The translations under genes and the position numbers were made by a program. A stretch of 45,086 nt of DNA from an uncultured Solirubrobacteraceae bacterium (GTDB lineage Bacteria > Actinomycetota > Thermoleophilia > Solirubrobacterales > Solirubrobacteraceae): the NCBI GenBank assembly GCA_902806175.1, contig CADCVQ010000166.1, forward strand, positions 1-45,086, given 5' to 3'. The first letter of the stretch is position 1. The number at the start of each line of letters is the position of its first letter. Below are positions 40,188 to 45,086 of this stretch, piece after piece. A model generated the notes under the pieces. It was given only the letters and a program-made list of their open reading frames with translations. It was not told the origin of the DNA and ran no database searches.

Positions 40188-41063
40188 TCAGTCAGGTGCG
40201 CCGAGGCGCGCGCGCAGCGCTGCACGCTGCGTCTCGTCGGCGAGGTCGCCGCGGGCGGCGTCGCCCAATGTGTCGAGGATCGCAGCGGGCGGGGCGGGGC
40301 GCCCGCCGACCCGTCCGCCGAGGCCCCACAAGGCCGCGCCGTCCGGTCGCTCGAGCGGGACGGCGACCCACCACTCCAGCCCGAGGATCTCGCCGGTGCC
40401 GCCCGGGGAGCGGGGCACCGCCGGATCGTGGACGACAAGATGCGGGCCGCCCTCGCGCAGCGCCGCCCACGTTGCAGTGCCGGGCTTGGCGGGCGGGATC
40501 CCGTTGCGTAGCCAGGCGGTGAGGCCGGCGTCGCCGGCGACCTCGCCGGCCACGCGGCGCAGGACGCCGCCGCGCACGAGATCGACGCAGGAGACGTCGG
40601 CCACCGTGTCGAGCGCCAGCCGGCACAGCGTTTCGAGGCCTGGTGCGGGCTCCAAGGCCGGAGCGGCGCCGAACGTCATCGTCACGGTTGTGCCGTGGCC
40701 GTCGCGGCCGGGCGCGATGTGCAGCGCCTCGGCTACCGCTCCGACGATCGCGAGTCCGTGGCCGATCCCGGGCGAGTCGTCGCGGCGTGCCATCCCGACG
40801 CCGTCGTCGGCGACCTCGACGACGAGCTGCTCGTCCGCGGCCCAGCAGCACAGCCGCACCATGCCGATCTTGCGCGCGCCGACGTAGGCGTGGACGATCG
40901 CGTTGGTGACCGTTTCCGAGACGGCCAGCGCGACGGCTTCCTGCAACTCGGGTGGTGCCCCTGCCGCCGCGGCGAACGCGGTGACGTGGCCGCGCAGTTG
41001 GCGCGCCGTGTCCGGCGCGGCGGGCAGCGTCCAGCAGGCTTGCTCGTCGACCGTGCTGACCAT
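40188..41063 (-). CDS. RsbW-like anti-sigma ATPase with a C-terminal GAF-like domain
   Basis: Protein of 291 residues. The first 135 form a GHKL ATPase of the anti-sigma-factor (HATPase_c_2) type: N-box LAVSETVTNAIVHAYV, G1 VADDGVGMAR, G2 GIGHGLAIVGAVAEAL, and HGTTVTMTF. The last 155 residues (LCRLALDTVADVSCVDLVRG, GLEWWVAVPLERPDGAALWG) look like a GAF sensor domain, judged by eye. Proteins of this kind phosphorylate or bind anti-sigma antagonists in stress control. No sigma factor or antagonist gene is adjacent. The domain order, ATPase first, is uncommon. Confidence 0.82.
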   Translation of the reverse strand: MVSTVDEQACWTLPAAPDTARQLRGHVTAFAAAAGAPPELQEAVALAVSETVTNAIVHAYVGARKIGMVRLCCWAADEQLVVEVADDGVGMARRDDSPGIGHGLAIVGAVAEALHIAPGRDGHGTTVTMTFGAAPALEPAPGLETLCRLALDTVADVSCVDLVRGGVLRRVAGEVAGDAGLTAWLRNGIPPAKPGTATWAALREGGPHLVVHDPAVPRSPGGTGEILGLEWWVAVPLERPDGAALWGLGGRVGGRPAPPAAILDTLGDAARGDLADETQRAALRARLGAPD

Positions 41064-41415
41064 CTCGGTCTATCAGCTTGGCATGCCCGCCGCGGCCAGG
41101 CGCGCTCGGTCGCTGACGCGCCGGCTGATCGACGATTCGGCCGGCCGCGAGTTGGACTTCGCCCGGTTTCGCGGACACCTGAGCATTCCAACGATCGTCG
41201 CGGGCTATCGCTGCTGCAAGGCGACCAACCACGGTGAGGTGAGCATCTCCCTGTCCATCGTGTGCCGACGCGGGAATCGTTACCTCTCGCTGGGGCTGCC
41301 GACGACGAACAGTTCGGTTCTCCCGTGCCAGCAGCCGGTCGTCGACCGGACGTTGAGCCCGGTGGTGGCTGTGCCCAGGCGCCGTGGGCTCGCGCTGGTC
41401 CGCACTTCTGGCGAG
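41064..41415. other. Intergenic stretch upstream of ATPase gene and beside tRNA-Pro
   Basis: No supported coding region. An open frame on the plus strand (MPAAARRARSLTRRLIDDSA and onward) runs into the antisense of tRNA-Pro and is not credible as a whole. This stretch should contain the promoter of the anti-sigma-type gene on the minus strand. Confidence 0.4.
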
Positions 41416-41489
41416 TCGGGGAGACAGGATTTGAACCTGCGACCGCCCGGCCCCCAGCCGGGTGCGCTACCAGACTGCGCCACTCCCCG
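41416..41489 (-). tRNA. tRNA-Pro (GGG)
   Basis: A 74-nt tRNA. Acceptor arms are CGGGGAG and CTCCCCG with discriminator A. The anticodon arm CCCGG-CTGGGGG-CCGGG gives anticodon GGG, and the T arm is GCAGG-TTCAAAT-CCTGT. C at position 1 is normal for tRNA-Pro. CCA is not encoded. It is 11 bp downstream of tRNA-Gly. Confidence 0.95.
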
Positions 41490-41500
41490 TGGCCTGTGAA

Positions 41501-41571
41501 AGCGGGCGACGGGAATCGAACCCGCCCTAGAAGCTTGGAAGGCTTCTGTGCAGCCACAACACTTCGCCCGC
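41501..41571 (-). tRNA. tRNA-Gly (TCC)
   Basis: A 71-nt tRNA. Acceptor arms are GCGGGCG and CGCCCGC with discriminator T. The anticodon arm AGAAGC-CTTCCAA-GCTTCT gives anticodon TCC, and the T arm is GCGGG-TTCGATT-CCCGT. CCA is not encoded. It lies just upstream of tRNA-Pro on the same strand, so they are probably cotranscribed. Confidence 0.95.
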
Positions 41572-41641
41572 ACGCCCAGGTGCGCAGGATACTCCGCTCG
41601 CTGGCCGCTGCGGCGTTTCCAGCGTCGAGACGCTGTCGCTT

Positions 41642-42619
41642 CTAGCGCTCGTGCCCCGCGTCGGCCGTGTGTCCGAGCGCGCGCTTGACCGCGGCGAGTG
41701 CCGGTCGCGCCTGGTTGTCAGCGCCGATCAGCGCCGAGTCCCAGCTGTCGCGCCGGGTCGAGGAGCGCCAGTGGTAGAAGTAGATGCGCGCCACACGGCG
41801 ATCCAGCCGCGCGAGGCGATCGAAGATGAAGCGCGCCACGCGGGCCGCATGCGCCTTGCCCTGCGGCAGCTTGATCCGCGAGCGGTTGCGGCGCGCGACG
41901 AGCCCGCCGATCTCCGTCAGCCAGACCTCGCCCCGAACCGCCCTCAGCAGCGAGACCGTCCGCGTCGACTGCAGGCGATTGGCGTCGATGTAGCCATGCA
42001 GGCCCCAGTACTTGGGCTCAAAACGCGCCGCGCGGCGAAACGCGCGCGCCCAGCTGACCATGTTCGGCTGGTCGAGCAGGTCGGCGGCGACGATCTTGCA
42101 GCCCGCGCAGTTGCGGCGCATCAGGGTGTAGTAGCGCGCGACGAGCTCGGGCCTGCGGCAGGTGCCCACGCCGCACATGTTCGCCTCGTTCCAGGCCGAC
42201 CACGTCTTCACGGTCGGGTAGCGCTTGCGCAGGCGCAGAAACTCGCGCAGGTACCGGCCCGCGGTCGGCGGGCGGTACGTCCGCCCGGTGGCCGGTCCCG
42301 AGCGCGCGAGCGTGACCAGCGGCTCAGCGCCCATGAGCTCGACGCCGGCGATCCACGCGTCGAGGTCCGCGCGCTGGTCGCGGTAGCGCAGGGCGTCCCA
42401 CGCAACCGATCGACGCGCGTAGCCGAAGTTCAGATCGCGCAGGCGCTCCTCGTCGAAGACGGCGGCCTTCTGGTCGGCGATCCCGATCTTCGTCTCGAGC
42501 TTCCCGGTGACGGGCGTGAGCTTGATCGCGGCGCTCGCCGCGGCCGGCACAACGAGCGCGAGGCTCAGGAGCATGACGGCGCAGGCCACGGCGCGGGCTG
42601 AGGGGCGAAGGACTCGCAT
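41642..42619 (-). CDS. Secreted clan GH-A-like glycoside hydrolase
   Basis: Exported TIM-barrel protein of 325 residues. The signal peptide is MLLSLALVVPAAASA. In the barrel, TVKTWSAWNEANMCGVG carries the Asn-Glu pair of the acid/base strand 4, and VRGEVWLTEIGGLVARR carries the nucleophile Glu of strand 7, the clan A arrangement. RFEPKYWGLHGYIDAN and ARIYFYHWRSS complete the barrel. Such proteins hydrolyse polysaccharides (GH5/GH39-like); the family number is not certain. The start ATG at 42619 lies 29 bp after the expected stop of the LAGLIDADG gene. Confidence 0.8.
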   Translation of the reverse strand: MRVLRPSARAVACAVMLLSLALVVPAAASAAIKLTPVTGKLETKIGIADQKAAVFDEERLRDLNFGYARRSVAWDALRYRDQRADLDAWIAGVELMGAEPLVTLARSGPATGRTYRPPTAGRYLREFLRLRKRYPTVKTWSAWNEANMCGVGTCRRPELVARYYTLMRRNCAGCKIVAADLLDQPNMVSWARAFRRAARFEPKYWGLHGYIDANRLQSTRTVSLLRAVRGEVWLTEIGGLVARRNRSRIKLPQGKAHAARVARFIFDRLARLDRRVARIYFYHWRSSTRRDSWDSALIGADNQARPALAAVKRALGHTADAGHER

Positions 42620-42648
42620 GCGACGCGGGAGGGTAGCGGGCCGCGGGC

Positions 42649-43388
42649 TCAGTCTTCGCGCACCCGATCGCATCGAGCCGCGCGACGCTCGGGCGGTGCG
42701 CGACAGACACGTTGCGGGGGTTGGAGAGCGTCCAACGCACGTCGAGCGCGTCGCACGCGGCGCAGAACAGGCCGCGGATGTCCGCCGACAGGTTCGAGAA
42801 GAAGTAGCGCGCGTACGCATACTCCGCAACCCGCCCGCTCGGCAGCTTCGTCTTGAAGCGGTTCGTCGTCCGGCAGCCGTCGGAGTGGATCAGGCCGCGC
42901 ACGAACTCGTCGGGGTGCCTGTCGGCAATCTGCTGCTGCCAGTCCTCGAGCGCGATCTTGCGCTCGTGCTTGCGGCCGGGTCCGTGCTGGGGGAAGGCGT
43001 GCAGCCAGCGCTTGCCGTTCACTTGCACGTGAACGGCCCGGACGCCAGCGAGGGGCGCGAGACGCGGGCGGCAGCTCGGCATCGATAGAACAAGCGCCGC
43101 GCAGCAGTCGTCGATGATCCCTGGGTATTCGGTCCCGAGGCAGACACGCAGCATCACGCCGCCGTGGCCGGTCACGGAAACACAGCCGTCGCCCAGATAG
43201 AGCCCGAGTAGATATGCGTACGACGGGACGTGCGCCGCGCGCCAGCGAATCGCAACCGGCGGCCAGGATCGGCGCCAGCGACCGACGGTGTTCTGAGACA
43301 CACCTGTCCACTCGGCCGCCTCGCGATCGGAGAAACCGCGTTCAAGCAGCTCGCGGACACGGTTCCTGTCGCCATCCGAGCGTTGCAC
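42649..43388 (-). CDS. HTH-LAGLIDADG protein beside tRNA-Trp; 3' end altered
   Basis: Second member of the family at 22194-22919. HTH: RVRELLERGFSDREAAEWTG then VSQNTVGRWRR. LAGLIDADG-like helices: YLLGLYLGDG and FVRGLIHSDG. Shared core: FPQHGPGRKHERKIALEDWQ, and SNLSADIRGLFCAACD. The GTG at 43388 gives the same distance to the HTH as in the paralogue, and the SOS box abuts it. The paralogue stops where this frame reads GCAKTE; here no in-frame stop occurs and the frame runs on to 42324 across the glycosidase start. A TGA one base out of frame lies at 42649-42651, so a small indel near the end is likely. It follows tRNA-Trp by 58 bp on the same strand. Confidence 0.78.
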
Positions 43389-43400
43389 GAACACATGTTC
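43389..43400 (-). promoter_or_regulatory. LexA/SOS box
   Basis: On the minus strand GAACATGTGTTC fits GAAC-N4-GTTC exactly and touches the GTG start of the second LAGLIDADG gene. Its position relative to the start is nearly the same as in the first gene (22177-22188). The two sites differ at one base within 12. Confidence 0.78.
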
Positions 43401-43446
43401 CCACGGCTGCCGGACGGAGCGGCAAGCGGTCGATCCATGACCTGAA

Positions 43447-43519
43447 CGGGGCACGCAGGGCTCGAACCTGCAACCTCCGGTTTTGGAGACCGGCGCTCCT
43501 CCAGTTGAGCTAGTGCCCC
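43447..43519 (-). tRNA. tRNA-Trp (CCA)
   Basis: A 73-nt tRNA. Acceptor arms are GGGGCAC and GTGCCCC with discriminator G. The anticodon arm CCGGT-CTCCAAA-ACCGG gives anticodon CCA, and the T arm is GCAGG-TTCGAGC-CCTGC. CCA tail not encoded. It lies upstream of the second LAGLIDADG gene and divergent from the CatE-like gene. The common tRNA-Trp, secE, nusG order is absent. Confidence 0.95.
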
Positions 43520-43550
43520 AGGGCGCCTCTGAGAGTACCGCGAGCGGGCT

Positions 43551-43556
43551 TACAAT
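43551..43556 (+). promoter_or_regulatory. -10 element of CatE-like gene
   Basis: TACAAT ends 7 nt before the ATG at 43564, separated by a run of C residues with no ribosome binding site, which fits a leaderless message. No clear -35 hexamer is seen. Confidence 0.5.
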
Positions 43557-43563
43557 CCCCCCC

Positions 43564-44448
43564 ATGAGCACCGCAGCCGACGATCCGGCGCTCGCCCCCC
43601 ACCTCCCGGCGACGCTGCGGCTCGGGCCCGTCCATCTGACCGTCTCGCACCTCGACGGCTCGATCGCGTTCTACGAGCGGGCGCTCGGCCTGCAACTGCA
43701 CGACCGCGATGGCGAGGTCGCGACGATGGGTGCCGGCGGCGAGGATCTGCTCGTGCTCTTCGAGGAGGCCGGGGCCGCGCCGGGCGGGCGCCACGCCGGG
43801 CTGTTTCACTTCGCGTTGCTCTTTGCGACGCGCAAGGAGCTCGCGCGCGCCGTGCTGCGCCTGGCGAGCACGCAGACGCGCATCGAGGGCGCCTCCGACC
43901 ACGGCGTGTCGGAGGCGATCTACCTGCGCGACCCCGACGACAACGGGATCGAGCTGTACGCCGATCGCCCGCGATCGGAGTGGCCGGCCGCGAGCATCGC
44001 CGGCGAGCGCATCGAGATGTACACGATCGCGCTGGACATGAAGGGCCTCATGCGCGAGGTCGAGAGCGAGGAGCCGCGCGAGCACGCCGCGCGCGGGCTC
44101 GTCATGGGTCACGTCCACCTGCATGTCGGCAACATCGAGCGCGGGCTGGGCTTCTACCGCGACGTGCTCGGCTTCGAGGTGATGGCCAGCCTACCGAGCG
44201 CGTCGTTCGTCGCGGCGGGCGGCTATCACCACCATCTCGGCTTCAACGTCTGGCTCGGGACCGACGTCAAGCCGCTGCCGCCGAAGACCGCCGGCCTGCG
44301 CCAGTGGACGGTCCTGCTCTCCTCCCGCGACGAGGTCGCCGCGGTGCGTGCGCGCGTCGACGCGGCCGCCCTGCCGGCACACAACCACGACAGCGGCTTT
44401 CTCGTGCGCGACCCGTGGCAGACCGCGGTCGTCTTCGGCGTCGGCTGA
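43564..44448 (+). CDS. Extradiol ring-cleavage dioxygenase-like VOC protein (CatE type)
   Basis: Two-module VOC protein of 294 residues resembling catechol-2,3-dioxygenase CatE. The N-terminal module has LGPVHLTVSHLDGSIAFYER, GLFHFALLFATRKELARAVL and DPDDNGIELYADRPRSEW. The C-terminal module has MGHVHLHVGNIERGLGFYRD, YHHHLGFNVWLG and VRDPWQTAVVF. His and Glu ligands for Fe(II) are available in the N-terminal module (VHL, HFALL, IELY). The enzyme would open catechol-like rings with oxygen, but no pathway partners are nearby. Confidence 0.88.
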   Translation: MSTAADDPALAPHLPATLRLGPVHLTVSHLDGSIAFYERALGLQLHDRDGEVATMGAGGEDLLVLFEEAGAAPGGRHAGLFHFALLFATRKELARAVLRLASTQTRIEGASDHGVSEAIYLRDPDDNGIELYADRPRSEWPAASIAGERIEMYTIALDMKGLMREVESEEPREHAARGLVMGHVHLHVGNIERGLGFYRDVLGFEVMASLPSASFVAAGGYHHHLGFNVWLGTDVKPLPPKTAGLRQWTVLLSSRDEVAAVRARVDAAALPAHNHDSGFLVRDPWQTAVVFGVG

Positions 44449-44456
44449 CGGCGCGT

Positions 44457-45086
44457 CTACGGACAGCACCACTGCACCGAGCGCGGGAACGCGGCGCGAT
44501 CGCCACCGGGTGCGAACTGACGGGCGATGTTCGCGACGGCCGTCCGCGGCGCATCGCGTTGCGGACGCAGGAACAGCCACTGGTCGGCGTCGGGCCAGGG
44601 CAGCAGAAGCCAGCGCCCGTTCGGTGACCAGGCGGGGGCGCCGAAGCGGCCGAGGCGGGCGAACAGCGGCCGCGCCCGCAGGCCCGCGTCGCCATCGAGC
44701 AGGACGAGTTCGCTGCGCGTCGAGCGGACACCTGAGCGCACGAGCGCGACGCGCGCGCCACGCGGCGCCCACGCGGCATGTTCCGCGCGCGTGCCCGCCG
44801 GCAGTTGCCGTGACGCGATCTGCGTGCCGCCGGCACCGTAGAGCGTCAGGCGCCGCGTGCCGACCGCGAGCAGGCGGTCGTTGCGGGGCGACCACAAGAG
44901 CTCGCGCACCGCGCCCAGCGGCCCGCCGCGCCAGCGGCGCGCGCCCGTGTCGGCGTCGACCACGGTGACCCGCCCGCGCGAGTCCGCGTAGGCGAGCGTG
45001 TGCGTGTCGTCCGGGCGCCACGCGGGCGCAACCCCCGCGCGCAGCGCGGCGATGGCGCGGTCGCCCGCGCCGTCGCCGCCGACGAC
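44457..45086 (-). CDS. Beta-propeller (WD40/TolB-like) protein, 5' part outside window
   Basis: The frame is open to the right edge and ends at 44457. It carries repeated blade-like units: APAWRPDDTHTLAYADSRGR, LLWSPRNDRLLAVGTRRLTL, AAWAPRGARVALVRSGVRST and PAWSPNGRWLLLPWPDADQW. The WSP.G.. motif at blade ends fits TolB or WD40-type propellers. It ends RSVQWCCP. Signal peptide and start are not visible, so location is unknown. It converges with the CatE-like gene, 8 bp apart. Confidence 0.75.
   Translation of the reverse strand, partial: VVGGDGAGDRAIAALRAGVAPAWRPDDTHTLAYADSRGRVTVVDADTGARRWRGGPLGAVRELLWSPRNDRLLAVGTRRLTLYGAGGTQIASRQLPAGTRAEHAAWAPRGARVALVRSGVRSTRSELVLLDGDAGLRARPLFARLGRFGAPAWSPNGRWLLLPWPDADQWLFLRPQRDAPRTAVANIARQFAPGGDRAAFPRSVQWCCP

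Noticed and set aside
40903-41499. Plus-strand frame across the anti-sigma gene start and tRNA-Pro
   Set aside because: It runs through a tRNA gene in antisense; only the central part has unusual composition and no start or family supports it.
1-45086. CRISPR arrays, prophage, insertion sequences, rRNA
   Set aside because: No regularly spaced direct repeats, phage structural genes, transposases or rRNA sequence were recognised on either strand.

Overview
This window is GC-rich chromosomal DNA from an actinobacterium, most likely of the class Thermoleophilia (Solirubrobacterales-like). That placement is an inference from base composition, the many Ala/Arg-rich secreted proteins, leaderless-type promoters and gene families, and no marker gene settles it. 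I see no rRNA, CRISPR array, prophage or insertion sequence. Genes are dense on both strands. Long antisense open frames are common because of the GC content and were ignored.

Layout. 1-1450: two-component pair, the kinase cut by the window edge. 1589-8028: a small hypothetical gene, then a minus-strand series glpD, secreted beta-rich protein, folP and a Rho-like factor that has lost most catalytic residues of Rho. 8059-11982: secreted Gly/Val-rich protein, a vapBC module with a perfect operator dyad, an aldo/keto reductase and an SDR. 12171-16027: a single-chain double PadR regulator, convergent with a three-gene proton-translocating transhydrogenase operon. 16067-21030: a lipoprotein divergent from a PduO-type cobalamin adenosyltransferase, a VOC fragment, an SGNH-like protein with an altered catalytic residue, small unknowns, and an ArsR/CDF metal operon. 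21306-23027: a second vapBC module, then tRNA-Glu, an HTH-LAGLIDADG protein gene with an SOS box at its start, and tRNA-Leu. 23061-27907: thioesterase, DEAD-box helicase with a structured leader, aminotransferase, S4 protein, small membrane protein and fdhD. 28032-29329: tyrosinase plus a separate polyphenol-oxidase-type C-terminal domain. 29375-33985: a tightly coupled minus-strand operon of DM13 redox protein, MFS transporter, NqrB/RnfD-like membrane protein, receiver protein and helical protein. 34073-41063: small membrane protein, C26 amidohydrolase, secreted subtilase behind a duplicated dyad element, a frameshifted SpoU methylase, a pRiA4b-type protein, gene remnants, a VOC protein and an anti-sigma-type ATPase. 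41416-45086: tRNA-Pro, tRNA-Gly, a secreted clan-A glycosidase, a second HTH-LAGLIDADG gene with its own SOS box beside tRNA-Trp, a CatE-like dioxygenase and a beta-propeller fragment.

The most interesting signal is the pair of paralogous HTH-LAGLIDADG proteins. Each sits within 100 bp of a tRNA gene and each has a perfect GAAC-N4-GTTC LexA-type box directly at its start codon. This looks like a DNA-damage-inducible, tRNA-linked freestanding homing-endonuclease-like family. Next come the catalytically degenerate Rho homologue, the DM13/MFS/RnfD operon and the split polyphenol oxidase. Several genes (vapB twice, arsR, the first LAGLIDADG gene, the CatE-like gene) have a -10-like hexamer ending 6-7 nt before the start codon, consistent with leaderless mRNAs.
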